This document shows, one piece after another, positions 39,165 to 50,400 of a DNA stretch of 64,000 bases; position 1 is the first letter of the stretch, and each line of letters starts with the position of its first letter. The position numbers were made by a program, and so were the translations under genes. Where the stretch lies: the NCBI RefSeq assembly GCF_002288925.2, contig NW_022098031.1, positions 3,028,117-3,092,116 of the forward strand. Direction: 5' to 3'. Below the pieces are notes generated by a model that ran no database searches, was not told where the DNA came from, and saw only the letters and a program-made list of their open reading frames with translations. This stretch comes from Delphinapterus leucas. Lineage: Eukaryota > Chordata > Mammalia > Artiodactyla > Monodontidae.

Positions 39165-39770
39165 CAAGTAATTCAAATGAAAGATGATAGTGTTTCAGGC
39201 AATGGTGGCGGCAGTGAGGTGATGAGAAAGGATCACCCGGATCCGAAAGGATCAGATTCTGGATATACTTTGAAGGAATCTAATGGGAAGATGTGGCACA
39301 TAAGAGAGAGCGGTCAAGGATGACGCCAAGGTTTCTGGCCTCGGTAGCCAGGTGGATGACATCTCCAGCCATAAGATGGGAAAAGCCACAGACAGATACA
39401 AGGGGTTAATTTCTGGACCTGTTATCTAGTCTCTTAGACACCCAAATGGATGTACAGGCCTTTGGATACACAATCTGGAGTTCAACTGAGAGGTTTTGGA
39501 ACAGAGATCTAAATTTCAGGGTTATCCTCATACAGAAGGCAATTAAAGCCATGGGGCTACATTAAATCACGAAGGGCGTGTAGCTATAAAAGAGAAGAGG
39601 AACAAACAGTGGGCTTGAGGAGACTCACTGGAAAGAAGAGGAGGAACCAACAGAGGAAATGGAGGAAAAGCAACCAGTGACATGTCAGGCAAATTAGGAG
39701 AGTATGGGACACAGAAAAGCACCTGAAGAAAGTACATTAACTCCAACGGACACATGAGCTCTAGCTAAAG
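39165..39770 (-). mobile_element. Old L2 LINE fragment
   Basis: The plus text is antisense L2: 'GGTCAAGGATGACGCCAAGGTTTCTGGCC', 'AGCCATGGGGCTACATTAAATCACGAAGGGCGTGTAG' and 'AAGAGAAGAGGAACAAACAGTGGGC'. It is collinear over about 600 bp, and ORF2 is fully decayed. Confidence 0.7.
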
Positions 39771-40466
39771 CAGCTGGTAAGTAAGATGAGAACTAAGAAC
39801 TGACTCTTAGATTTAGGATTAAATAAATCAACTCATAAAAGCCTCAATCCTACTACTCCCGGCCTCTCATGCTTGCTGGCACTTGGGCTCTCTCTTTCTC
39901 TCTCCCTCTCTGTATATGTATACACACATAGAGAGAGTAAGAGTACCTTAGGCACGCTATCAACAATCATTGAGGGAATGAATTAACTACACAGGGATAA
40001 AATGATGTTTTATGCCTAGATTATTCAAATAAAAAAAGACATAAACAATACTTTATAATACTATTAATAATCAAATTTAGCGTTATCTGCCCAGGCAACT
40101 TAATACTTCTGCAGAATCCTAAGCTTCTCTCTAATGCTCATCACATTCATCTACACTGGAGGGATCCAGCATCTCCCCTCTCCCATTTACCCTTCTATGG
40201 GAACTTGTTGACATTATATTTTAGGATTGATAGAAATAAATAATTTAAAAGAACTTCCGAAATTGAGGAGCCCATAAAGATCATCTTATCTGACCTTTTC
40301 AAATTAAATAATGAGATGAGAAACAGATAATATACATCATTACTCAGAGGACCCAATGAAATTGCACATAAATAGGTACATAGTACAATGCACTGCACAT
40401 AGTAAGAACTCTAATAAACTCAAGAATAAAAAAGTAGCTGTGATTACTGTAACAGTCTTTAATATT

Positions 40467-40849
40467 AATAGCAGGTGGGCTTCCCTGGTGGCACAGTGGT
40501 TGGGAGTCTGCCTGCCAATGCAGGGGACACAGGTTTGAACCCTGGTCCGGGAGGATCCCGCCTGCCACGGAGCAGATGAGCCCGTGTGCCACAGCTGCTG
40601 AGCCTGTGCTCTAGAGCCCCGCGAGCCACAGCTACTGAAGCCCGCGGGCCACATCTGCTGAGGCCTGCGCGCCTAGAGCCCGTGCTCCTCAACGGGATAA
40701 GCCACCGCAATGAGAGGCCCGCGCACCGCAGCGAGGAGTGGCCCCCGTTCGCTGCAACTGGAGGGGGCCCGTGCACAGCAATGAAGACCCAACACAGCCA
40801 AAAATAATAAGTAAATAAAATAAATCTTAAAAAAATCAATAGCAGGTGG
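40467..40849 (+). mobile_element. CHR-type SINE (long form) with 12-bp target-site duplication
   Basis: The direct repeat AATAGCAGGTGG is at 40467-40478 and 40838-40849. The element (about 359 bp) starts GGCTTCCCTGGTGGCACAGTGG, then has several CHR-like modules ('AGCCACAGCTACTGAAGCCCGCG') and ends GAAGACCCAACACAGCC plus an AATAAA-rich tail. It is full length and nearly twice the short copies. Antisense to NAV3. Confidence 0.92.
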
Positions 40850-42263
40850 TACTGGTATAAAATAGCATCATAGCATCTTTTGCTTTTGGTATTACAGCAA
40901 TTTTTCTGAGAATTATCCACACTGCACAAAACCTGCTTTCCAAACTTTTAATTCAACAGTTTGCACACTTTGCTAGGCATTAGAATCGCCTGATGAACTT
41001 TAAATGTATACATGCCCAATTTGCACCATCATCAGTTAACTAAGAACGTCTGTGGAGAGCAGTTACCAAAAAAACTGTTCGAAGTCCCCAGGTGATTCCA
41101 GTTTGCAGCGATGCCTGGAAAACAAAGCTTCCACCTATGCTCTTCAAAGAAAGTAACTGAATATAATTTCAATTTACCCCATGTGGATGCAAGAATTGCA
41201 CTGTTCACACTGTAGCACTATATTGTCTTTTGTGTATTTGAACCATTATACTATATAATTCATGTGTTTTACACTTATTCCTTTGGTATTAAAATATATA
41301 TTTGCCTTTGTAGTAGTAATACAAAGAAATCCGTTCTGTTCTTTGGACACCCCATTTCTCATTTGGCTCAGGTAACAGTCATATCTGCAGCTCATGGACA
41401 ACTCCCAGGACTTTTACTTGCCTATTTTATGTCATGCACTATTTCTTGGGTCCTTCTGTCTGTGGCTTACATTTTATTGGCATGGAACACCTACATTGCC
41501 TCTCTTTTTCCTGCTAAACTTGAGGATGGCTAAATAACTATAAAAATATTGACGGTATACTGAAAATAAAACCAAAAGTTTCTAACTTCTAGATACAATC
41601 AATGCTTTCAGAAGTTTTAAAATGTTTGGGAGTTAAAAAAAAAAACTGTTTGGGCATACTGAGCCTTCAGGCTTTTGGATTGTATGAAAATAATGTTATC
41701 ACAATTGCCTAAACCAAAACACAGTTTTTCTAGAGTAAATAAGTAAATTGATCATTGCGTGTGTTTTTTTATTGAAGATACTAAATAAATTCAACAGAAG
41801 TTAATTCATATTTTTAGACATGAATAACTTCTATTTGTATAACCAATATTAGTATCTTAAGCAATACCATTTAATTTTGTTTATGTTCAATAAATCAAAC
41901 CATTCACTGATTCATCATTTTTTAAATTATTTTTATTTTTTAGTTTTTTTGGTTTGAAAAAAGTTTTTAGCATCTTTATTGGAGTGTAATTACTTTACCA
42001 TGTTGTGTTAGCTTCTGCTGTATAACAAAGTGAATCAGCTCTATGTATACATATATCCCCATATCCCCTCCCTCTTGCCTCTCCCTCCCACCCTCCCTAT
42101 CCCATCACTCTAGGTGGTCATGAAGCACGGAGCTGATCTCCCTGTCCTATGCAGCTGCTTCCAACTCGCTTTCTATTTTACATTTGGTAGTGTGTATATG
42201 TCAGTGCCACTCTCTCACTTCATCCCAGCTTACCCTTCCCCCACAAAACCAGAGGGGTATTTT

Positions 42264-45200
42264 TTAGATTCCATATTTATGTGTTGGCACACAGTACTTG
42301 TTTTTCTCTTTCTGACTTACTTCACTCTGCATGACAGACTCTAGGTCCATCCACCTCACTACAAATAACTCAGTTTCGTTCCTTTTTATGGCTGAGTAAT
42401 ATTCCATTGTATATATGTACCATGTCTTCTTTATCCATTCATCTGTTGATGGACACGTAGGCTGCTGCCATGTCTTGGCTATTGTAAATAGGGCTTCAAT
42501 GAACATTGTGGTACATGACTCTTTTTGAATTGTTTTTCTCACGGTATATGCCCAGTAGTAGGATTGCTGGGTCATATGGTAGTTCTGTTTTTAGCTTTTT
42601 AAGGAACCTCCATACTGTTTTCCATAGTGGCATTATCAATCTACGTTCCCACCAACAGTGAAAGAGGGTTCCCTTTTCTCCAAACCCTCTCCAGCATTTA
42701 TTGTTTGTAGATTTTTTGATGATGGCCATTCTGACCAGTGTGAGGTGATACCACATTGTAGTTTTGATTTGCATTTCTCTAATGATTAGTGATGTTGAGC
42801 ATCCTTTCATGTGTTTGCTGGCAATCTGTATATCTTCTTTGGAGAAATGTCTATTTAGATCTTCTGCCCATTTTTGGATTGGGTTGTTTGTTTTTTTGAT
42901 ATTGAGCTGCATGAGCTGCTTGTATATTTTGGAGATTAATCCTTTGTCAGTTGCTTCATTTGCAAATATTTTCTCCCATTCTGAGGGTTGTCTTTTTGTC
43001 TTGTTTATGGTTACCTTGGCTGTGCAAAAGTTTTTAAGTTTCATTAGGTCCCATTTGCTTATTTTTGTTTTTATTTCCATTTCTCTAGGAGATGGGTCCA
43101 AAAGGATCTTGCTGTGATTTATGTCAGAGAGTGTTCTTGGGCCTCCTTGGTGGCGCAGTGGTTGAGAATCCGCCTGCCGATGCAGGGGATACGGGTTCAT
43201 GCCCTGGTTCAGGAAGATCCCGCATGCCGCGGAGCATCTAGGCCCATGAGCCATGGCCGCTGAGCCTGCGTGTCCGGAGCCTGTGCTCCGCAACGGGAGA
43301 GGCCACAACAGTGAGAGGCCCATGTACCACACAAAAAAAAAAAAAAGTGTTCTTCCTATGTTTTCCTCTAAGAGTTTTATAGTGTCTGGCCTTATATTTA
43401 GGTCATTAACCCATTTTGAGTTTATTATTGTGTATGGTGTTATGAAGTGCTCTAATTTCATTCTTTTACATGTATCTGTCCAGTTTTCCGAGCACCACTT
43501 ATTGAAGAGGCTGTCTTTTCTCCACTGTATATTCTTGCCTCCTTTGTCAAAGATAAGATGATCATTTGTGCATGGATTTATATCTGGGCTTTCTCTCCTG
43601 TTCCATTGATCTTTATTTCTGTTTTTGTGCCAGTAACATATTGTCTTGATTACTGTAGCTTTGTAGTATAGTCTGAAGTTAGGGAAGCTGATTCCCCCAG
43701 CTCCGTTTATCTTTCTCAAGATCGCTTTGGCTGTTCAGGGTCTTTTCTGTTTCCATACAAATTGTGAAATTTTTTGTTCTAGTTCTGTGAAAAATGCCAT
43801 TGGTAGTTTGATAGGGATTGCACTGAATATGTAGATTGCTTTGGGTAGTATAGTCATTTTCACAATGTTGATTCTTCCCATCCAAGAACATGGTATATCT
43901 CTCCATTTGTCTGTATCGTCTTTAATTTCTTTCATCAGTGTCTTATAATTTTCTGCATACAGGTCTTTTGTCTCCTTAGGTAGGTTTATTCCGAGGTATT
44001 TTATTCTTTTTGTTGCAATGGTAAATGGGAGTGTTTCCTTAATTTCTCTTTCATATTTTTCATCATAACTGGATAGGAATGCATGAGATTTCTGTGCATT
44101 AATTTTGTATCCTTCTCCTTTACCAAGTTCATTGATTAGCTCTGGTAGTTTTCTGGTGGCATCTTTAGGATTCTCTATGTATAGTATCATGTCATCTGCA
44201 AACAGTGACAGTTTTACTTCTTCTTTTCCAACTTGTATTCCTTTTATTTCTTTTTCTTCTCTGATTGCCATGGCTAGGACTTCCAAAACTATGTTGAATA
44301 ATAGTGGTGAGAGTGGACATCGTTGTGTTGTTCCTGATCTTAGAGGAAATGCTTTCAGTTTTTCACCATTGAGAATGATGTTTGCTGTGGGTTTGTCGAA
44401 TATGGCCTTTACTATGTTGAGGTAGGTTCCCTCTATGCCCACTTTCTGGAGAGTTTATATCATAAATGGGTGTTGAATTTTGGCGAAAGCTTTCTCTGCA
44501 TCTACTGAGATTATCGTATGGTTTTTATCCATCAGTTTGTTAATATGATGTATCACATTGATTGATTTGTGTATACTGAAGAATCCTTGAATTCCTGGGA
44601 TAAACCCCACTTGATCATCATGTATGATCCTTTTAATGTGCTGTTGAATTCTGTTTGCTAGTATTTTATTGTGAATTTTTGCATCTATGTTCATCAGTGA
44701 TATTGGCCTGTAGTTTTCCTTTTAGGTGACATCTTTGGTTTTGGTATCAGGGTGATGGTGGCCTCGTACAATGAGTTTGGGTGTGTTCCTCCCTCTGCTA
44801 TATTTTGGAAGAGTTTGAGAAGGATAGGTGTTAGCTCTTCTCTAAAAGTTTGATAGAATACACCTGTGAAGCCATGTGGTCCAGGGCTTTTGTTTGTTGG
44901 AAGATTTTTATTCACAGTTTCAATTTCAGTGCTTGTGATTGGTCTCTTTATATTTCGTATTTCTTCCTGGTTCAGTCTCGGAAGGTTGTGCTTTTCTAAG
45001 AATTTGTCCATTTCTTCCAGGTTGTCCATTTTATTGGCATAGAGTTGTTTGTAGCAATCTCTCATGATCCTTTGTATTCCTACAGTGTCAGTTGTTACTT
45101 CTCCTTTTTCATTTCTAATTCTATTGATTTGAGTCTTCTCCCTTTCTTTTTTGATGTGTCTGGCTAATGGTTTATCAATTTTCTTTACCTTCTCAAAGAA

Positions 45201-46285
45201 CCAGCTTTTAGTTTTATTGATCTTTGCTATTGTTTCCTTCATTTCTTATCTGATCTTTATGATTTCTCTCCTTCTGCTAACTCTGGATTTTATTTTTTTT
45301 TGTTCTTCTTTCTCTAATTGCTTTAGGTGTAAGGTTAGGTTGTTTATCTGAGATGCTTCGTGTTTCTTGAGGTAGGATTGTACTACTATAAACTTCCCTC
45401 TTAGAACTGCTTTTGCTGCATCCCATAGGTTTTGGGTCATCTTCTTTCATTGCCATTTGTTTCTAGGTATTTTCTGATTTCCTCTTTGACTTCTTCAGTG
45501 ATCTCTTGGTTATTTAGTAGCATATTATTTAGCCTACATGTGTTTGTATTTTTAGTTATTTTTTTTCCTGGAATTGATATCCAGTCTCATAGCGCTGGGG
45601 TCAGAAAAAGATACTTGATACGATTTCAATTTTCTTAAATTTAAGAAGGCTTGATTTGTGACCCAAGTTATGATCTATCCTGGAGAATGTTCCATAAGCA
45701 CTTGAGAAGAAAGGGTATTCTGTTGTTTTTGGAATGGAGTGTCCTGTAAATATCAATTAAGTCTGTCTTGTTTAATATGTCATTTAAAGCCTGTGTTTCC
45801 TTATTTATTTTCATTTTGGATTATGTGTCCATTGGTGAAAGTGGGGTGTTAAAGTCCCCTACTATGACTGTGTTACTGTCGATTTCCCCTTTTATGGCTG
45901 TTAGCATTTGCCTTACGTATTGAGGTGCTCCTGTGTCGGGTGCATAAATATTTACAATTGTTATATCTTCTTGGATTGATCCCTTGATCATTATGTAGTG
46001 TCCTTCTCTGTCTCTTGAAATAGTTTTTATTTTAAAGTCTATTTTGTCTGATATAAGAATTGCCACTCCAGCTTTCTTTTGATTTCCATTTGCAGGGAAT
46101 ATCTTTTTCCATCCCCTCACTTTCAGTCTGTATGTGTCCCTAGGTCTGAAGTGGGTCTCTTGTAGACAGCATATATACGGGTCTTGTTTTTTGTATCCAT
46201 TCAGCCAGTCTATGGCTTTTGGTTGTAGCATTTAATCCATTTACATTTAAGGTAATTATCAATATGTATGTTCCTATTCCCATTT
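42264..46285 (-). pseudogene. L1 ORF2 remnant (endonuclease, reverse transcriptase, Cys-rich C terminus)
   Basis: Open segments in L1 order on the minus strand are: an endonuclease part near 46231-45821 (QETHFRPRDTYRLK and GDFNTPLSPMDT); 45440-44694; reverse-transcriptase parts at 44694-43735 with [14 protein letters not shown], which carries the catalytic Asp pair; and a C-terminal segment at 43719-42264 with the Cys-rich '[20 protein letters not shown]' region. Stops and frameshifts separate the segments, near 44455 and 42500-42580 among others. A SINE sits in the C-terminal part. Dead L1 gene. Confidence 0.92.
43130..43354 (+). mobile_element. CHR-type SINE nested in L1 ORF2, frame-neutral
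   Basis: The direct repeat AGTGTTCTT is at 43130-43138 and 43346-43354. The insert reads GGGCCTCCTTGGTGGCGCAG to an A-rich tail of 14 A. The net insertion is 216 bp (72 codons), so the L1 frame is unchanged, and the antisense SINE text has no stop in that frame. The L1 segment therefore reads straight through it. Confidence 0.95.
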
Positions 46286-46289
46286 TCTT

Positions 46290-47220
46290 AATTGTTTTGG
46301 GTTTGTTTTTGTAGGTATTTTCCTTCTCTTGTGTTTCCTGCCTAGAGAAGTTCCTTTAGCACTTTTTGAAAGCTGGATTTGTGGTGCTGAATTCTCTTAA
46401 CTTTTGCTTGCCTGTAAAGCTTTTAATTTCTCCATTGAATCTGAATGAGATCCTTGCTGGGTAGAGTAATCTTGGTTGTAGGTTTTTCCCTTTCATCACT
46501 TTAAATATATCCTGCCACTCCCTTCTTGCTTGCAGAGTTTCTGCTGAAGGATCAGCTGTGAACCTTATGGAGAGTCCCTTGTATGTTATTTGTTGCCTTT
46601 CCCTTGCTGTTTTAACATTTTTTCTTTGTATTTAATTTTTGATAGTTTGATTAATATGTGTCTTGGTGTGTTTCGCCTTGGATTTATCCTGTATGGAACT
46701 CTCTGTGCTTCCTGAACTTGACTATTTCCTTTCCCATGTTACGGAAATTTTCAACTATAATCTCTTCAAATATTTTCCAGACCCTTTCTTTTTCTCTTCT
46801 TCTTCTGGGATCCCTAAAATTCAAATGTTGGTGTGTTTAACGTTGTCCCAGAGGTCTCTGAGACTGTCCTCAATTCTTTTTTCCTCATTCTGCTCTGTGG
46901 TAGTTACTTCCACTATTTTATCTTCCAGGTCACTTATCCATTCTTCTGTATCAGTTATTCTGCTATTCACTTCTTCTAGAGAATTTTAAATTTCACTTAT
47001 TGTGTTGTTCATCATGGTTTGTTTGCTCTTTAGTTCTTCTAGGTCCTTGTTAAACATTTCTTGTATTTTCTCCATTCTGTTTTCAAGATTTTGGATCATC
47101 TTTACTATCATTACTGTGAATTCTTTTTCAGGTAGACTGCCTATTTCCTCTGATTTGTTTGGTCTGGTGGGTTTTTACCTTGCTCCCCCTCATCTGCTGC
47201 ATATTTCTCTGTCTTCCCAT
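46290..47220 (-). pseudogene. L1 ORF1 remnant
   Basis: A likely start lies at 47220 (ATGGGAAGACAGAGA), as for L1 ORF1 proteins. Later text around 46870-46700 resembles the RNA-binding RRM part ('ILGIPEEEEKERVWKIFEEI' then 'NFRNMGKE'). Several in-frame stops interrupt it, for example near 46982-46990 and near the RRM start. Inactive. Confidence 0.8.
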
Positions 47221-47224
47221 TTTT

Positions 47225-49165
47225 CTCAAATTACTGTGTTTGGGATCTCCTTTTCACAGGCTGCAGGTTCTTAGTTCCCGTTTTTTTTTGGTGTCTGCTC
47301 CCAGTGGGTAAGGTTGGTTCAATGGCTTGTGTCGGCTTCCTGGTGGAGGGGACTGGTGCCCTTGTTGTGGTGGGTGGGGCTGGATCTTGTCTTTCTGGTG
47401 GTCAGGGCCACGTCTGATGGAGTGTTTTGGGGTGTCCATGAACTTGGTATGATTTTAGGCAGCCTCTCTGCTAATGGGTGGGGTTGTGTTCCTGTCTTGC
47501 TAGTTGTTTAGCATGGGGAGTTCAGCACTGGAGCTTGCTGGCTGTTGGGTGGAGCTGGATCTTAGCGTTGAGACAGAGATCTCTGGGAGAGCTCTCGTCG
47601 ACTGATATTACGTGGGGCCAGGAGGTCTCTGGTGGTCCAGTGTCCTGGACTCGGCTCTCCCACCTCAGAGGCTCAGGCCTGACATCAGGCTGGAGCACCC
47701 AGACCCTGTCAGCCACACAGCTCAGAAGAAAAGGGAGAAAAAAATAAAGAAAAAAAATAGAAAAATAAATAAAATAAAATAAAAAGTATTTAAATAAATA
47801 AATACATTCACAAATAAGAAGAGAGCAACCAAACCAATAAACAAATCCACCAATGATAACAAGCGCTAAAAACTATACTAAGGTAAATGTAAGAATCAAA
47901 AACAAGTCAGTCACAGACAGCAGACCCCAAGTCTACAGTTGCTCCCAAAGTCCACCACCTCAATTTTGGGATGATCCGTTGTCTATTCAGGTATTCCACA
48001 GATGCAGGGTACCTCAAGTTGCTTGTGGGGATTTAATCCGTTGCTCCTGAGGCTGCTGAGAGATTTCCCTTTCTCTTGTTTGTTCGCACAGCTCCTGGGG
48101 TTCAGCTTTGGATTTGGCCCGGCCTCTGCGTGTAGGTCACCTGAGGGCGTCTGTACCCACCCAGACAGGACGGGGTTAAAGCAGCGGCTGATTCGGGGGC
48201 TCTGGCTCACTCAGGCCGGGGGGAGGGAGGGGTACGGATGCGGGGCGAGCCTGCGGCGGCAGAGGCCGGCGTGACGTTGCAATAGCCTGAGGTGTGTCGT
48301 GTGTTCTCCCGGGGAAGTTGCCCCTGGATCATGGCACCCTGGCAGTGGCAGGCTGCACAGGCTCCCAGGAGTGTTTGGATAGTGACCTGTGCTTGCACAC
48401 AGGCTTCTTGGTGGCTGCAGCAGCAGCCTTAGGGTCTCATGCCCGTCTCTGGGGTCCGCGCTGATAGCCGTGGCTCGCACCGGTCTCTGGAGCTCATTTA
48501 GGCAGTGCTCTGCCTTTTGTGGGCAGCCAGGGAAGGAATCCCCTCTCCTGGCGCACCCCGAAACAATGGTCTCTTGCCTCTTAGGAAGGTCCAGACTTTT
48601 TCCCAGACTCCCTCCTGGCTAGCTGTGGCGCACTAGCCCCCTTCAGGCTGTGTTCATGCAGCCAACCCCAGTCCTCTCCCTGGGGTCTGACCTCCGAAGC
48701 CCGAGCCTCAGCTCCCAGCCCCTGCCCACCCCGGTGGGTGAGCAGACAAGCCTCGCAGGCTGGTGAGTGCCGGTCGGCCCTGATCCTCTGTGCGGAAATC
48801 TCTCCACTTTGCCCTCTGCACCCCTGTTGCTGCACTCTCCTCCGCAGCTCCGAAGCTTCCCTCCCGCCCACCCGCAGTCTCCACCAGTGAAGGGGCCTCC
48901 TGGTGTGTGGAAACTTTCCCTCCTTCACAGCTCCCTCCCAGAGGTGCCGGTCCTGTCCCTATTTTTTGTCGTTGTTTTTTCTTTTTAATTTTGCCCTACC
49001 CAGGTACATGGGGAGTTTCTTACCTTTTGGGAGATCTGAGGTCTTCTGCCAGCGTTCAGTAGGTGTTCTGTAGGAGCTGTTCCACATATAGATGTATTTT
49101 TGATGTATTTGTGGGGAAGAAAGTGATCTCCATGTCTTACTCCTCTGCCATCTTGAAGGTCTCCA
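47225..49165 (-). promoter_or_regulatory. L1 5' UTR with GC-rich, CpG-containing internal promoter region
   Basis: This is the leader of the large L1. From about 48060 to 48960 it is clearly GC-rich, with many CpG, in strong contrast to the AT-rich surroundings. In L1 elements the 5' UTR carries an internal promoter (family knowledge). An A-rich (AAAT)n stretch at 47740-47810 lies downstream of it. Whether it is active in this genome cannot be told from sequence alone. Confidence 0.7.
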
Positions 49166-49654
49166 ATTCATCATTTATTAAACTTACTTTATGCCTGGAA
49201 TTGTACTCGGTGCTACAGATATAAATTTCAAGATATAGCCACTATTCTCGTATATTCTAAAGAGCATTGATTACTTTCCAGTATTTTCCACTATTCCCAC
49301 AAAGAATGGGAGTCATTTTTCAGAAATTTGATTGTCTGACTTCATAACTGTACATTTATCTTGACCCTTATGAACTTGCTCAGTATGAACATGGCTAATT
49401 GTTAAATCACAAATTGGATTTCAAATGAGGAAAACAAGAGTTTTCATTATCTTCACTTATGAAAACTCTAGACAGTCATCATTGTATGTATGCTTTCAAA
49501 TATTTTTTAAACCTGAGGTCAATATGTGTTCTCAAACGCAGAGTGTGTATTGCATATATGTGGACTTACTCATTTCAGTGTTGAATGAAGTAGTCCAAAA
49601 AAAGAGTAGTGTTTTTAATTAGCACAACTCTTTTCTTTTTTCCACTGTCTACAA

Positions 49655-49820
49655 GAGACTCACTTTATTTATTTATTTTTTATTGGTGTATAGTTGTTTT
49701 ACAATGTTGTGTTAGTTTCTACTGTACAGTGGAGTTCCCTGTGCTACACAGCAGGTTCTCATTAGTTATCTGTTTTATACATATTAGTGTATAGTGTATA
49801 TATGTCAATCCCAATCTCCC
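49655..49820 (-). mobile_element. L1 LINE 3'-end fragment
   Basis: Plus text 'TTTTTATTGGTGTATAGTTGTTTTACAATGTTGTGTTAGTTTCTACTGTACAGTGGAGTTCCC' with a TTTATTTATTT tail on the left. It is the antisense of an L1 3' UTR, strongly 5' truncated. Confidence 0.88.
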
Positions 49821-50089
49821 AATTATTGAACTCATGAACTTTAAGTGGCACGTTTGATGCCACCCATCCTTTTAGTATTTTTACTACAAAACTAGGATAA
49901 TCTGTTTTGGAAGATGTAATTGGAGGCTCTTTCACAATATTAACAAAATTATGCCTTGCCTATTCATAGGTTTCTTTCATTTTTACTTACGGATATTTAA
50001 TGGAAATTACATTCTGAGTGTGATTAGTATCAATTGAGATCAGTTTGTGATTAAATTTTAACCATGGCACCAACACTTAACAACAAGTA

Positions 50090-50400
50090 ATCAATTCATT
50101 CAGCCACTATTGACTGTTTATTATGGGCAAACAGCTCTACTGGATGGTTAAGGGATGTAAAAATGACTATAAGGTCTTTGCCTTTGTGAGCTTCGTGAGC
50201 TGTAAAATAGCTGAAGAGACGAAAAAAGATTCATAAATCACCATAACACAAGGCGTAACAGTCCAAAAAAGAATTATAGAGAACACTATAAGGCAGTGAA
50301 GAGAATGGATTTATCAATTTTCACTATGGATCTGGTGAAAGCTTCAAAGAAGAAGTGTCATTTGGATGCACAGGAGAAGTCTGATTCTGAGAAGGTTAGA
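50090..50400 (-). mobile_element. Possible L2 fragment
   Basis: 'ATTCATTCAGCCACTATTGACTGTTTATTATGGGCAAACAGCTCTACTGGATGG...' and 'CATAACACAAGGCGTAACAG' weakly follow the antisense L2 3' end. Strongly diverged, ends uncertain. Confidence 0.4.

Larger units (their letters stand above)
41910..49176 (-). mobile_element. Near full-length L1 LINE, sense to NAV3, flanked by 11-bp duplications
   Basis: The direct repeat ATTCATCATTT lies at 41910-41920 and 49166-49176. The element itself is about 7.2 kb including a nested SINE. Read on the minus strand from 49165 it has a 5' UTR starting GGAGACCTTCAAGATGGCAG, a GC-rich promoter region, ORF1, ORF2, a 3' UTR and a T/A-rich tail at 41921-41945. Both ORFs contain stops or frameshifts, so it should not move on its own. 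Truncations are absent, which is unusual, since most L1 copies lose their 5' end. Confidence 0.95.

Noticed and set aside
40941..41120. Possible MER5-like relic ('GGCATTAGAATCGCCTGATGAAC...')
   Set aside because: Only two short stretches agree with the consensus, so not listed as a feature.
42496..43719. A 407-residue minus-strand frame, the longest open frame in the window
   Set aside because: It is L1 ORF2 C-terminal sequence with an antisense SINE inside it, and neighbouring ORF2 pieces are out of frame. It is annotated as an L1 pseudogene.
42764..45638. Plus-strand frames across the L1 (for example at 42764-43117, 44105-44425 and 45432-45638)
   Set aside because: Antisense shadows of L1 ORF2.
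47314..48988. Several 60-115 residue frames in the GC-rich stretch on both strands
   Set aside because: They lie in the L1 5' UTR, where stop codons are rare because of base composition. They show no recognisable domain.
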